A stretch of DNA of 64,000 nt from Ananas comosus (GCF_001540865.1 NC_033633.1:1509130-1573129); one strand, 5' to 3'; positions 37,732 through 50,300 are shown, counted from the first letter of the stretch. Translations and numbers: made by a program. Notes: generated by a model not told the origin, from the letters alone.

Positions 37732-38847
37732 GTCTCTGAACGGCGATAATTTTAAATATCTTATCTTTGGATTGGAGAGTGTGAGATATTCCTGCGGCAC
37801 AAAGTTTCTTCAACGTGGGCAGCTTTTTAGATTTTTTTTTTTTTTTTTTTAGAGATAGATTTATTATTTTTTAAAAAAAAAATTGCGGATAATTGAAATG
37901 GTATATCTAAAATTTTAAAAGTTTTAAGTTCATAAACTAATATTTTCATTTTTGTTGAATTATTTGCTGGCTATTATTAGGTGTATGCATGATGTTTACC
38001 TATTTTCGTGCAAAATAAAATTTAAAATTTAATTTTCTTACTTAAAATATATATCATTCCGCTATTCTAAGAAATACTTTTTTCACATAATTTTAACAAA
38101 ACTATATATTATCATTCTGAACATATTATTTGTTACTATTATGATCACCCTCTTTTTTTTTATTTCACTTTTTTTTTCTTAGTTCTTCTTTGAGTGCGTA
38201 TTGTGAATTATGTGCTAGCATATGTGATTTATTTAGATTTAATTGACTTGTATGTGCAATTCAAAGAATCCACATGAAGTGACCAACTAGCTTTATAGCT
38301 CTATCTGTTTAGAGGAAGTTTAGATAGAGGTAGACTTCGAATGAATTAAAGTTTAAGTAAAAATTTTTTTTTTTTTTTCGTTATTTGTTTATATAATTTT
38401 AGAACTATAGTTTTCTCAATTTTATAATTTGTTTGGCAAGCTGGTAGAAAATGAATGACGTAAAAAACTAGATGTGTGAAAGATAGATTTACATATTTTT
38501 TTATTTTTTTATTTTTTAAAAATTAATTTCGACCTATGTGATTTTTTAGAAGTTTGAGTTTCATCTAAAGATGAAGGGATAATACACCAAGCAACAAAAG
38601 TAAATATTTATGAGCGACAATTATTTTACTCTTCTCCACATTTGAGCAAACAAACGCAATATTGGAACAAAAGGCAACACTTTTGGTCTAATTAAATAAT
38701 TGATATAGTGAGAAATTGATCATACAAAAAAAAAAATTAATACATTGATGAAATTTATTAATTGTATTCAAACTCCCATGTAAATGTATTTGTCCTTTTT
38801 CTAAAAAATCTATGCTATTCATTTTATTTATATTTTTATATAAATTG

Positions 38848-39367
38848 AATACTATCGGTAACAAACGGACTCTATTGTGACCTATTTATTTTTTATGATG
38901 GAGCTTCCAAATCGACGATCGGCACTGTTGAACATGATCTATACCACTTGCAGTATCTATAAATCAAATTTTATACTTTTCTGATATTGTTCTCTATCCA
39001 TCAAGTGGATATAAAAATGAACGGCTGAAAACGCATATCCTCTAAAAAATGATGATAGAAATTTTGTAATCAAGATCGAGAGTATAGAGTTTGTTCTAAA
39101 TAGTTTTAAAAATTTTCTATTCAAAATCCAATTGATTTGGATTGTTTTATACCTTTAAACAAGAAAACGCCTTATATTTACCATTAAAATTACAAATTTT
39201 AAAACACTCTGATCATTAGAGCAATAATCTCGAAAAGATTTAAAACTTGGTTTTGAAATACTTCAAATGGTATAGATTATGCTCAACAATGCCGTTCATC
39301 GATTTGAAGGCTTTTATTATTAAAAATAAATAGATAGCAACAGAATTCATTTGCTACTGATAGGATT
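38848..39367. mobile_element. type-A foldback MITE, degenerate ends
   Basis: The left end (GAATACTATCGGTAACAAAC) mirrors the right end (TTTGCTACTGATAGGATTC). The inner left arm has ATGATGGAGCTTCCAAATCG followed by ACGATCGGC, and the right arm has the complement-type GCCGTTCATCGATTTGAAGG. It belongs to the same family as 41771-42333, 46693-47246 and 48836-49383. It is not flanked by a long (TA)n, which suggests an older insertion. Confidence 0.7.
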
Positions 39368-41224
39368 CCAGCACAAATCTTTTGAAAGTGGAACTGGTGA
39401 AGGTGGTGACCGGGGAGGAACAAGATAAGCGAATGGAGACACCCAAGGGCAAGTTGACACGCGGGTGGAGGACGACCTTTACGTTTGACGAGGCGCGTGG
39501 AGGGCTCACGCACTCTGTGGAGAATCTCCCGTGAACTCTCGAAAAATCCACAACTCTCGCTCTCTTTGCCACGTCCCCTCTTCTACACGACAATTTTTTC
39601 TCGGTCACAATTATCTCACATAAAAATGTCTGCAACTTATAATTATATAGATAATATAAAATTAGAATAGAATTACTATTTTTCAAAGTAAAAAATTAGT
39701 GCTTTCGACTTTTCAGCCTTTGAATCAAACATTGTACGATTGGACTGGTAATAATTTTTCTCTGAATTGAGTGGTTCAGTCCTCCTAAAATAATATTATT
39801 AATTCAAAAATTAAAAATGGCCAAAATGATTAATCGAAAGGTTGAAAAGTTAGAAATATCAAGTTTTTTATACTTCCAAAAGTATAATAGTTTTACAATA
39901 AAATTAACTTGTCTTTTATAAATAATCAGAAATTTGGTGATTGATACTTAAAATTTTAAATTTAAAGTTTAATTATTTTATTTTTTTTATTGAGTTTATT
40001 TTTTAAATAAACAAAGTGGACAAATTCCTGCCATTCACTTTAAAAAACTTATCCTTGACAACAGTTGTAGATGGCTAATACTCTGCATATAGCTAGGGAC
40101 TTCTTTTTTATTCTCCATATTTATTGGTTATCTTCTATTGTTTGAGTAAATAAACGAGATATATAAAATAAAATATTCATAACCAAACAGGCGCTTGTTG
40201 TGTATTACAATTGATTGAATTTTAGGAAACAATGTTTTAGCCGAGCATTGCTTCTCACTTTTATTTATGCAATATCATACACATGATGGAACTGAAAATC
40301 CCTCCCCCCCCCCCGTCAAACCCTGACGTTCTTGTCGGGTTCAAACTAAGTCTAGTTATTATTACTAGCGTGTAAGCCTTATATATTCTAATCAGAATCA
40401 GTTTTTCATCCAATATGAAACTATTGGCGTTATATATGAAACATGATATTTTTCTCTTCTCTCTCTGATTGGGACAAAATTTGTGGGAAGAGTCAGTCCT
40501 GCAATCTTACAAGAAAAATTAGGGAGTAGTTTCCTACTTACGGTCAAATCTGAACTCACATCTGGAGCTACCAAATATTGGCCTTGTCTCCTTGACTCTC
40601 ATTATTTCCTCCTAATGCAACTTGGCCTCGTTTGGCCTAGCAGTGCGGCCCGCTCACGGCCCTCGGCGCAGATCTACTCGATTCAGAGCTTTCTCGAATT
40701 CTCACTTTTTCGCGGTTGCACTCCGTAAACGCGGCTCTAATCGCATGTATTCAGTACAATCATACACAACTTGTTTTGGTTTGCCATACATACACAATCA
40801 TATATAACAGCTTTGTATGATATCTCTCACATTTCGAAACCTCCCGTTTATTTGCGAATATTGAGCATGTATTTAAATCCTTCATTCTCAAGCAGCTTCA
40901 AAATCAAATTTTCATTTTCTGCTGCTTGATTGCAACTTGTCTGGGCTCGCACTCTATCACCCTGGTTCAGTCAATGTGGAATTTTGGCCTGGATCCAGTA
41001 ATGATTAAGCTGGCACCAAATGTATTGTATCTGGTCACTCATGCTCCAGCTTTTGAATGCTCGTGTCCTCAGCTTAATTGTTTCACACTTCACCTGAAGA
41101 CTTAAAAAGCTCTATAGAGATCACAAATGCCAACGTCAAATCCCTATAATACTTCCACACCCCTTGTAGGTACCTTCAACTCAAGCAAAGAATTATTAGT
41201 CCAAGGGAATCTTCCAAGAATGGT

Positions 41225-41255
<31 letters not shown>

Positions 41256-41260
<5 letters not shown>

Positions 41261-41508
41261 TAGGTTGGAATACTATTAATAGTAAAACGTTTCTTTTGCT
41301 ATCAAGTTTTTAATCTTTGGATGAAAATTATAGGGTCAGTATGATATTAGTTGGTTAGAGTTGAGTGGTCCCCCTAGGGTTGAGTGGTCCCCACTGGGTT
41401 ATAGTATTTAATCCAATGGTTATAAATAATGAAAAGAGTTGATCCAAAGGCTAAAAAACTGATAGCAACAATAGAATTTTGCTACTAATAGTAGCCCAGT
41501 CAAACTCT
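41256..41508. mobile_element. type-B MITE (about 250 bp) in (TA)n
   Basis: The ends are AGAATTAGGTTGGAATACTA (next to (TA)n) and CTACTAATAGTAGCCCAGTC, followed by (CT)n and then TA-rich sequence. The central GAGTGGTCCCCCTAGGGTTG motif matches in reverse orientation the elements at 48553-48798 and 54153-54405. No coding capacity. Confidence 0.75.
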
Positions 41509-41745
41509 CTCTCTCTCTCTCTCCCTATATATAACTCGTGACTAGTATTCAAAATGTTCAAATTTACTCTGAAATTATCAATATATCCTTCTAAAATTCA
41601 ATCCCATTAGTAAACCCTAAAAAAAATAAAAATATTTGAAGAATTATTTTTTAAAATCAACTAGAGTATTTTGGTCCTATATGGATAAAAAGATATTTGT
41701 TAAGTTTTAAAAGGTATATTAGATATTATCCCTATATAAAAAAGG

Positions 41746-41746
41746 N
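41746..41746. other. single ambiguous base (N) beside (TA)n
   Basis: The N directly precedes the (TA)n that borders the type-A MITE at 41771. It is probably an assembly join at a microsatellite. Confidence 0.6.
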
Positions 41747-41770
41747 CTATATATATATATATATATATAT

Positions 41771-42329
41771 AGAGTAGGGCGACTATATTCTCTTATTAGT
41801 ATAGATTCTTTTGTACTCATAAGTTGTTTTTAATGATGGAGCTGCCGAACCGACGATTCACTCCGTTAAATATGATTTAGAGTATTTAAAACTTCTAAAA
41901 ATAAATTTCGTAATTTTTCGAAATCATAATAAATTTCATCAAGCGGGTAGAAAATGAACGGTCAAAATTCAACGGCGTCCTAAAAATGGATGATTAGATC
42001 CTTCAATTAAGATCGGAGCTATTGGCCTTTATCTAGATAATGAATAGAATTTTTTATCAAAAATTCAATCGATTCCCTTTTTTTTACACCGTTAAACTAG
42101 CAAGTATCTCATGTCGCCATTAAAAATTGTCAATTTTGAGATCTTTTGATTGTAAGATAAATGATGTCAAAAAATTATAAAATTTGATTTCTAAAAATTT
42201 TAAATACTCTAGATAATATTTAACGGTATGAATCGTCGATTTAAAAATTCTATCATTGAAAACAGCTTATGAGAACAAAGCCGATATGAGAACAAAGCCG
42301 ATAATACTCATAAGAGTATAGTAGCCAGA

Positions 42330-42333
<4 letters not shown>
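41771..42333. mobile_element. type-A foldback MITE in (TA)n
   Basis: Left end AGAGTAGGGCGACTATATTC pairs with right end GAGTATAGTAGCCAGACTCT. Inner arms: TTTAATGATGGAGCTGCCGA and ACGATTCACTCCGTTAAATA on the left, with the complementary counterpart on the right. (TA)n lies on both sides, with (CT)n added on the right. The right arm contains a short direct duplication (GAACAAAGCCGATAT twice, about 42274-42302). Confidence 0.8.
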
Positions 42334-42365
<32 letters not shown>

Positions 42366-43497
42366 TCAATGTCTACATCAGATGCAGCATGTTGTTTTCC
42401 TCTCCACGTACCCCTCCTAGGTGAGAAAATGTGTTCTTTCCCTAGCCTTAACTTGTTCTCATTTGAAGGAGTTTTTCTTTCCCCTAATGCTTAGGATTGG
42501 AAGAAAGATAAAAGACTCGTAACATTTTCGCCTATAAAATAAGGATTAAAGAGGCCCTTTGTTCTGCTTCTGCCTCTGCTTTTAGCAGCAACATGCAGTA
42601 AAATAGTGTTTATCAAAGAAAAAAATGTACTTCTGTTATAGTGGAAAGCGAAATTGAGAAATTGAGCTTCTAAAATAGAAGTTCAAATTTGGTGCTTCAG
42701 ATTCTAATGTAGAAGGAAAAGAAAGATATATAAGAGGTGTCATTTGGAGTCATGTGAGGGCATTGAATGCATAGCTGGTTGATCATATGACTGGTAGAAA
42801 AGTTTTCCACACAAACATGTGGTGATTCAAATTTCAACCCCTTCACCTCTCCCAAAAACACTCTTCTTATGACAATTCCTTGGCCTGAAAATCTGTTGTC
42901 AGATCACATTTAAGTGGTTTTACCATGTTGTTTTGTTTGTTCACCTATTAATTTAAACACAGTAGGCAGGTAAGATTAATTTTATATTTTTGTCATAAAA
43001 AATAGCTTAATAAAAGATGATAGGACAAGATTCATTAATGCAATGATTCCTCAATTAGTGTCACTTAGGTCCACTTATGCATCTTGAGCACAGTTTATTT
43101 TATAGTCCCAATGTCTCCCAAGCAAAATTAAAGAAAAGACAAGGAAAAAAAAAAAAAGAAAAAGAAAAAGAAAAAGGACCTATTCTTTTGTCACTTACTG
43201 GTAAGTATTTTATAGACCCTGCACTCATAAATGCTAACCAACAAAAAGGAAAATGCATACATATGTTGAAGGTCTAAGTGGAATTATTTGGAATATTAGT
43301 TAATGTTTTTGTCTTGTTAATTGACAAACATTATTTGTACATTCAGAATAGAATATATATCTTACACGCAAACCATTCAATGGTTGGGATGCTTCTCACT
43401 AATCACTTAATACGATTAGTAACCACAATCGTTAGATGAATAAGTTATTGAGTAATCTGAAAAAAATATATACGCATTCAAAGAAGGCCTACATGTC

Positions 43498-44397
43498 TTT
43501 TTTGAGAAAGAGGTAGCTTGCTACCTGCTTCATTCATTAAGCGGAATGAACTAAGCTTATATAATGAAAGCAGCTGAGGCCTCCTACAAAAGACGGAAAA
43601 GAAAAACCACGGAAACCAAATAAGAGAAACCCAAAAATAAACAACAAAAAATCCAAAAATAAACTTAAAAAACTAAAAAAACAGCGGAGGGAGGGATAGA
43701 GATCGTCCAATTCACGTAACTTCAGTCCAGTCCTTCGTTAATGTCCTGACGCGATTCACAGCCCGTCTTACGTTGGGAAGCATTCCACGAAAAATTGTAT
43801 TATTGCGTTCAGTTCATATGACCCACTAGATTGCCGCCAAGCGGGTTAGACTCTTGGATCTTGTCGCAACATTGGGGATGCTAGATGTTTCTATCCATAA
43901 TCGCCGTACATCCTCCACGTCCAGTTCGCTTATGTCAGTGCCTCCCTCGCATAGTGTAATAAATCTGACAAATACACAGAGGCCGAAAAGGTGGTCGCAG
44001 CTTTCTGTAAACACCGCACAATAAATGCACTGTTGGTCTACGTGGTACCCTAAACTAATCAATCTGTCTTTTGTAAGTAATCTCTTGCGAAGCAAGATCC
44101 AAATGAAGATTTTAATTTTGGTCGGCATTTTTAAACCCCATAGGTAATCGTACATAGAAACCCTCTGGCCTGCATCTGTTATAAAATCGTATAGCGACTT
44201 AACCGTAAATATTTAGTTGGAGGTCCATCGTCACTTAAGAATATCCGATGAATAAGTTGGGCTGTACTGAGATAGCCAATTTTTTAGCGGCAAAAATTGT
44301 TGACGTCTCCTAGTGGCTCTAACAGTCCCAAAACCTCTGGCAATGAACCGCCATCTTCACCCTTTTTCATTCCAACATTGTGAGTATTTGCTTTTTT
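43498..44397 (-). mobile_element. 5'-truncated LINE (non-LTR retrotransposon) with target-site duplication
   Basis: A near-perfect 17-bp direct repeat flanks it (AAGAAGGCCTACATGTC at 43481-43497; AAGAAGACCTACCTGTC at 44398-44414). On the minus strand the last part of a LINE polyprotein is readable, ending with the zf-RVT zinc-binding motif CIYC...CDHLFGLC. The 3' end reads GAAGCAGGTAGCAAGCTACC followed by CTTTCTC and A residues. The element is broken by stops and 5'-truncated, so it is inactive. Confidence 0.85.
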
Positions 44398-45309
44398 AAG
44401 AAGACCTACCTGTCACTATTTGCTTTTTTAAGACAAGCTTAATTTTGAATTTCCCAACAAAGGGTGTCTATTAAATTGGTAATGTGGTGACAAATGTATA
44501 CATGAATAATCAAAATCTATCATATTTTGCATGCTAACATAATAAAAAGTTTATAATAACGGCATCTTGGGGAAACCATAGTAACACTTATAATAGAGTG
44601 CGGTTGGTAGTGAGATAATATTTGAAGGAGTAAATATTTTTATTTTTTGAGTAATCAATGTTTTAGAATAGAGAGAAATATAAAAAAAATTTGCATTTGA
44701 TTTGACATATTATTATTTCCAAAAATAATCAAAATCATACTTAGTTATCTTGTTAAAAATAATAAAAAATTATAAAAATAGTGCAGGACGAAAAAAGAGG
44801 CAAAAAAGCAACTGAGAGCGGAGAAAAGTGCAGCACGAATTTTAGAATAAGAATGAATAACTTATTAGAATAACTTTTTGATGAAGTTATATATACAAAT
44901 TTTTTTTTATAAATAGCTATTCTTTTACTTTTTCTCTCTAATATTCAAAAATATATATTATACCTTCTCAATATTTCAAGTTGTTGCATTAATCCCCTTC
45001 CATTAGCGTTTCATTATTATACTTCGTTTATTTTTTATAATTTATATCAAAAATATTTTTTATAATAACAAAAATATATTAAAAAATTATTATTTTTCTT
45101 ACAAAAAAAGATAATTTGATCATTTGTTCTCTCCATTAAAGCCATACCACTCTGAAAATATTTTTAAAATTTTAAAAGAACAAAATATAATTTTTTTTTA
45201 AAAAAAATATCTACAAGAAAATTTTCTATATTTTAACTTAACTTTTTTCAACTTACATGAAATAAAATCCTCTATCCTTTGATTTATCTGATATATTTTT
45301 TTAAGAAAA

Positions 45310-45645
45310 AACTTCAAATACTACCCATATGATTTCGTACTTTCTCACTTTAGTATCATGTGGTTTAAAGTGTATCAATTTAGTACCTTGTGATTTTATT
45401 TTTTTCTTTTTATTATCCATTCCACTAATTTTTTTTCGTTAAATCAGTGACAAAATTAAAACTAAATGATACTAAAGTGAATATTCAATAAACCTAGAAG
45501 TGGTATCTGAAGTTTTTTGTCTATAATTTAACAAAATATTAATGGAGGAGCTGACGAAAAGAAAAAAAATAAAGCTATATGGTACTAATTTGATACATTT
45601 TAAATTATAAGATACTAAAGTTAGAAAGTGTGAAACTACCGGAAT
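45310..45645. repeat. foldback repeat with 'ACTTTAGTATCATGTGG' arms
   Basis: The left arm (GTACTTTCTCACTTTAGTAT, ATGTGGTTTAAAGTGTATCA, ATTTAGTACC) is complementary to the right arm (GGTACTAATTTGATACATTT, TAAATTATAAGATACTAAAG, TTAGAAAGTG). The spacer is unrelated. It is a non-coding foldback element, probably a MITE. Confidence 0.6.
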
Positions 45646-45649
45646 GGTA

Positions 45650-46271
45650 AGGGCTTGTTTGGTTCATCCATTTTGGGTATGGAATGGGAATCGATTTGAT
45701 CAAATCCGGTTAATTTTGTTTGGTTCGCATGAATCGGTTTGGGATTTCTATTCCGGACTGGAATGGGAATGACCCATTAGCCTTCAACTTGATTCCGGTC
45801 TTCTAGTCCGGATTGAGATTTCATTCCAAAAGTCCACTAAGTTCTCGAAGCCCATGTGACCATCTCACCCTCATTCTTTTCACCCCTTTCTCATAAAAAA
45901 AAAAAGAAAAAAAAGAAAAAAAAGAAAAGAAAACCTATCCTCTCTCAAAACCCTATCCCTAACCCACATTAATAAAAGTTTTTAAAAATAAATTTAATAT
46001 TTTTTTTGGAAAATGTATTAGAGAATAGTATTATATTTTTCATAAATTTTAAATAATATAAATTTATATTTGAGAGTAAAATTAGTATTATAGTATCTTA
46101 TAATTTTTTTAATTTATACGAACCAAACAATAAAATATAAATAACTCATTCAAATTCCCAATTCACAAATAAACCAAACGTCTTAGAAGAGTGAGCCATT
46201 CCAATTACCATTCCAATTCATTTCCATTTTATTATTCATTTCAATTCCATCCTTAAACCAAACAAGCTTAA
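45650..46271. mobile_element. MITE with GGCTTGTTTGGTT terminal inverted repeats
   Basis: Left terminus AGGGCTTGTTTGGTTCATCC and right terminus CTTAAACCAAACAAGCTTAA form imperfect inverted repeats. The inside is rich in ATTCCATTCC/GGAATGGGAA words near both ends, again inverted. This terminus is typical of widespread plant DNA-transposon-derived MITEs (hAT- or PIF-like; family not decided). No transposase. Confidence 0.65.
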
Positions 46272-46665
46272 AGTTTACCATTTCTAATCATAATTTTGAG
46301 AATTTGGCCCCCCGCGTCGGTCCAAATAATGGTGGGACCCAACTAAATTATTCTCTCACCTGATTGGTTCTTTTGGTTGTGGGGCCCAGTTCTTATAGGA
46401 TAGTCACTAGCTAGCCAACAAATTTCCGTGTTATGACTCACTACTTTGTCCCCATTTGTTTAATTCACCCCCTCCTAATTAAACTTACTTAGGAACTTAC
46501 TTAGGAACTAATTAGAAATTATATAAATGTCGTAATATATAAATAGAGAGACGTGACCACGTGAATGCCTACCAACAAACATTCATGTCGAGCCCTTCTC
46601 TCACTCTCCATAGACGTAGTAGTAGCCTTCCCATTGTCTCCAAAGTCCAAACCTATATTTATAAA

Positions 46666-46692
<27 letters not shown>

Positions 46693-46697
<5 letters not shown>

Positions 46698-47246
46698 TCC
46701 GGCAATTATACTATTATGAGTACGATCACTCTCGTACTCATAAGTTATTTTCGATGATAAAGCTTCTGAATCGACGATCTATACCGTTAAACATTATCTA
46801 GAGCATTTGAAATATCTAGAAATCAAATTTCATAATTTTTCGATATCATTTACCTTTCGATCAAAAGCTCACAAAATTGACAATTTTTAACAGCCGGTAT
46901 GGAATACTTGCTAGTTTAATGGTGCAAAAGAATCCGAATAGGTTGAATTTTTATAGAAAATTCTATTCACTATCTAGATAAAGATCAGTAACTCTGATCT
47001 TAAATTGAAAGATCTGATCATCCATTTTTAAGACAACGTTCGATTTTGATCGTTCATTTTATGCCCGCTTGATGGACTTTATTATGATTTCGAAAAATTA
47101 CGAAATTTATTTTCTAAAAGTTTCAAATATTCTAGATCATATTTAACGAAGTGAATCGTCGATTCGAAAGCTTCATCATCAAAACAACTTATGAGTATGA
47201 AGTGCTCTATACTCATAATAGATTAATAGTATAGTAACCCTACTCT
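46693..47246. mobile_element. type-A foldback MITE in (TA)n/(GA)n
   Basis: Left end GAGTCCGGCAATTATACTAT pairs with right end AGTATAGTAACCCTACTCTC. A subterminal hairpin (TATGAGTACGA...TCGTACTCATA) follows the left end. Inner arm TTTCGATGATAAAGCTTCTG and ATCGACGATCTATACCG with the complement on the right (GAATCGTCGATTCGAAAGCT). Non-coding. Confidence 0.8.
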
Positions 47247-47270
47247 CTCTCTCTCTCTATATATATATAT

Positions 47271-47350
47271 AGAATTAGGCTAGTATACTATCGGTAGTAC
47301 AGAGGCCTTTGTGCTATCAAGTTGTTTTCAATGATGTGGCTTCCAAATAT
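47271..47350. mobile_element. type-A MITE, left-end fragment
   Basis: AGAATTAGGCTAGTATACTA, TCGGTAGTACAGAGGCCTTT and TTCAATGATGTGGCTTCCAA match the left end and inner arm of type-A elements, then homology stops. A (TA)n tract precedes it. Confidence 0.6.
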
Positions 47351-47659
47351 GTAATTTTATATTTTATATATATATATGTATGAATATATTATGTATGCTT
47401 AACTTATTTATTTATTTTTTTAACCTCTTAAAGTCTATGTAATTAATGAGCGTTTTATCTCCCACAACGTGAGAGGAGAGAGGCTTGTGCAAAAGGATGG
47501 AGAAGGTCAATGGAGAACGTGAGAGCTAAACTAAGCTTTGAAGCAAACCGAGGATCGAGATGTCTCCACCGGCATGAGTCGCCGTCCCTTTCACGATTCC
47601 GGTGGCCGTCGACTCGGTCCTTCTTACTTAAACGCTTCTGTGTTGCGTTATATATTTCT

Positions 47660-47696
<37 letters not shown>

Positions 47697-47705
47697 TGTG
47701 TGTGT

Positions 47706-48240
47706 GTGTGAGGCTACTATGCTTCTAGAAGCATAGAGCCCTCCGTGCTTCCAGGTAGTTTTCGATGTTGCGACCTTCGAATCGTCGATCGGCTCCGTTA
47801 AACATGATCTAGAGTATTTGAAGTACCTAAAAAATAAATTTTATGATTTTTTGATATCATTTGCCTAGTTATCGAAGGGGTTCAAAATCAATAATTTTAA
47901 TGACCGTAGTGAGCCGTTTGCCAAGTTTAACGGGTTAGAAATATCCAAATCACGTAAAATTTTGATAGAAAATTTTATACTATATAAAATAAGATCAATA
48001 TCTTTGATTTAAATTTTAGTCATATTATCACGTTTTGTAAGATTTTATTTTCAGCCGTGATTTTGAGCCCCTTCGTTCACTAGGCAAATATATCGAAAAA
48101 TTGCATAATTTATTTTCTAGGTACTTCAAATACTCTAGATTAAGTTTAACGGAGCCGATCGACGGTTCGAAAGTTGCAACATGAAAATGACCTGGAAGGA
48201 CGGAAGGTTCCGAACTTCACGAAGCATAGTAACCTCACTC
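47706..48240. mobile_element. type-A foldback MITE (GCTTCTAGAAGC subtype)
   Basis: Left end GTGAGGCTACTATGCTTCTA pairs with right end GAAGCATAGTAACCTCACTC. It has a 20-bp palindrome near the left end (CTATGCTTCTAGAAGCATAG, about 47715-47734). Inner arm GACCTTCGAATCGTCGATCG and GCTCCGTTAAACATGATCTA with the mirrored copy on the right. (TA)n and (GT)n lie on the left and (TA)n on the right. Confidence 0.8.
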
Positions 48241-48273
<33 letters not shown>

Positions 48274-48291
48274 TATATATATATATATTAT

Positions 48292-48515
48292 AGAGTCCGG
48301 CTACGGTGCTTGTAAAAGCAAAAAGTATTGGTGCTTGTAAATTTTTTTACCGTTAGATCTACTTCTCTAATCATTTTTTAACCATTAGATTATACTATTC
48401 AACCAACCACCACTCAACCCTAGGGGCCACATCATCCTAACCGCACATCCCTTAATTCAAGGGCTAAAATCTACAAGCACCAGTAACTTGATACTTTTAA
48501 AAGTATAGGAGCTCA

Positions 48516-48516
<1 letters not shown>
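48292..48516. mobile_element. type-B MITE (about 225 bp) in (TA)n
   Basis: Ends: TAGAGTCCGGCTACGGTGCT on the left and TACTTTTAAAAGTATAGGAG on the right, both next to (TA)n. The centre has CACTCAACCCTAGGGGCCAC. The inner GCTTGTAAATTTTTTTACCG pairs imperfectly with CTAAAATCTACAAGCACCAG. The first 14 bases match the type-A ends. Confidence 0.75.
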
Positions 48517-48552
<36 letters not shown>

Positions 48553-48556
<4 letters not shown>

Positions 48557-48798
48557 GGACTGGGCTACTATTAGTAGCAAAATTTTTGTTGCTACCAGTT
48601 TTTTAGCCTTTGGATCAACTCTTTTCATTATTTTAACCATTGATTAAATACTATAACCAGTGGAAACCACTCAACCCTAGGGGGACCACTCACCTCTAAC
48701 CGACTAATATCATCCTGACCATACAATTTTTCATCCAAGGGTTAAAACTTGATAGAGAAAAGAACGTTTTTACTATTAATAATATTCCAGCCTAATTA
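48553..48798. mobile_element. type-B MITE (about 245 bp) in (TA)n
   Basis: Ends GTTGGACTGGGCTACTATTA and TAATATTCCAGCCTAATTA, flanked by (TA)n. The centre is ACCACTCAACCCTAGGGGGA. Its closest relative is at 54153-54405, with 41256-41508 in reverse orientation. Confidence 0.75.
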
Positions 48799-48835
48799 TA
48801 TATAATATATATATATTATATATATATATAATATT

Positions 48836-49379
48836 AGAGTCCGGCTACTATGCTATCGGTAGCACGGAGCGCTCCGTGCCTACCAAGTGTGTTTTCGATG
48901 ATGCGGCTTTCAAATCGACGATCGGCTCCGTTAGACTTGATCTACATTATTGAAAGTATTTGGAAACTAAATTTCAATTTTTCGACATCATTTGACTAGT
49001 GATCAAAAGATCTCAAAATTGACAATTTCAATGGCCGATGTGGTGTGTTTGTGAGTTTAACGTGTGTAAAACAATCCAAATGCCGGATGAAAATTTTATA
49101 GAAAATTCTTTCACTATTTAGAATAAGATCAATATATCTGATCTTGAATTTAAATCTTTTATCATCATTTTTTTATGAGATTTTTTATTTTCAGCGTTCA
49201 ATTTTAGGCCTACTTGTTTGATAGGTAAATTGATATCGAAAATTGTGAAATTTAGTTTCTAAATACTTTCAATAGTGTAGATCAACTCTAACGGTGCGAT
49301 CGTCGATTTGGAAGCCACATCATCGAAAACAACTTGGTAGCACGGAGCGCTCCGTGCTACCGATAGTATAGTAGCCTAG

Positions 49380-49383
<4 letters not shown>
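48836..49383. mobile_element. type-A foldback MITE with nested perfect palindromes
   Basis: Left end AGAGTCCGGCTACTATGCTA pairs with right end GATAGTATAGTAGCCTAGCT. Each terminal repeat contains a second palindrome: the right one (49336-49361) is a perfect 26-bp palindrome with half-site GGTAGCACGGAGC, and the left one (48859-48884) differs by one base near its edge. The inner arms carry the shared TCGATGATGCGGCTTTCAAA and CGACGATCGGCTCCGTTA. (TA)n on both sides. No coding capacity. Confidence 0.85.
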
Positions 49384-49425
<42 letters not shown>

Positions 49426-50300
49426 ACACTCTGGAGTACTTTCTGCTTTTGAGATCCAGAATCTCTTATTTGCTTTATGCTGCATTTCTATTAGAGACTA
49501 CTAGTGAAGCCAAACAGAAGCAGAAGCAGCCCAAAAAGGCTCTTAGGCGTAATTTGGCAATGTAATGGCTAAAATCATCAATTTATGTTTTGCAATACCC
49601 TCCCACCCCCAAAATATATAAAAAAAAAGAAATCAAAATCTAATTTCAATCTTTGTTCCTTTTATATTATAAAGTTGCGGTGGAAACCGCCACAGCAGAA
49701 GCATGCAATTACAAATGCTATATTAATTGTAACTGCATGCTTCAATTAATAGCGATTCACATCACAATTTTATAATATAAAAGAAGAAAAAATTGAAAGT
49801 ATTTTTAAATTTTATAGATCTTCTAAAGTAAAAAAAAAAAGATATTTTTAGCCACAATATTACAAACCACCAAATTGGACTTCTTTTCTTTCTACAACAA
49901 CCTTTAAATTGCTTTAGTTTAGTAATCATAATTAGACAATTAAAACGGAAGGTGTGAACAATTATAATCATGCGGTGTAAAATTTGCACATGTAATGCAC
50001 AGTGTTGGAACGAACGAAATATTTGACCATAAAAGCACTGTGCACCCATTGTACTGCATAGTTTTAATTAATATTAAAACTCCATGTAACATTTGACTTT
50101 TAATGCTTCATAACAATGAAGCTTCTGTTCTAAATTACGTAAATTAAATAAAACAAGGAGTGTTCACACCTTACAATTGCTAGGCCAGCATTAATTATAA
50201 GGTCAATGTGCATGGGGACATGGTCACTAGTTGAATAATTAATACTTTTTAATTAATTATATCTTTTTTGTTATTACTTAATCTACATTACTGGGTTCCA
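49384..50300. other. AT-rich region upstream of LBD12
   Basis: It starts with a (TA)n tract (49384-49421) and then AT-rich sequence up to the LBD12 core promoter. No gene is visible; the last few hundred bases are the presumed LBD12 promoter. Confidence 0.5.

Larger units (their letters stand above)
37860..43480. other. AT-rich gene-free region with MITEs
   Basis: About 5.6 kb without a supported gene. It contains type-A elements (38848-39367, 41771-42333), a type-B element (41256-41508), a poly-C tract (40304-40314) and (TA)n tracts. The moderately GC-rich patches near 39400-39560 and 40600-40750 have no recognisable coding content. Confidence 0.55.
44415..46692. other. AT-rich intergenic region with foldback repeats
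   Basis: No gene is visible. It contains two inverted-repeat elements (45310-45645 and 45650-46271). A GC-richer strip with GGTGGGACCCAA and GGGGCCCAG words lies at about 46305-46395 and could be regulatory. Confidence 0.5.

Noticed and set aside
39354..39686. Open frame of about 110 codons on the minus strand
   Set aside because: It overlaps the MITE end, lacks any known domain and has no promoter or splice context.
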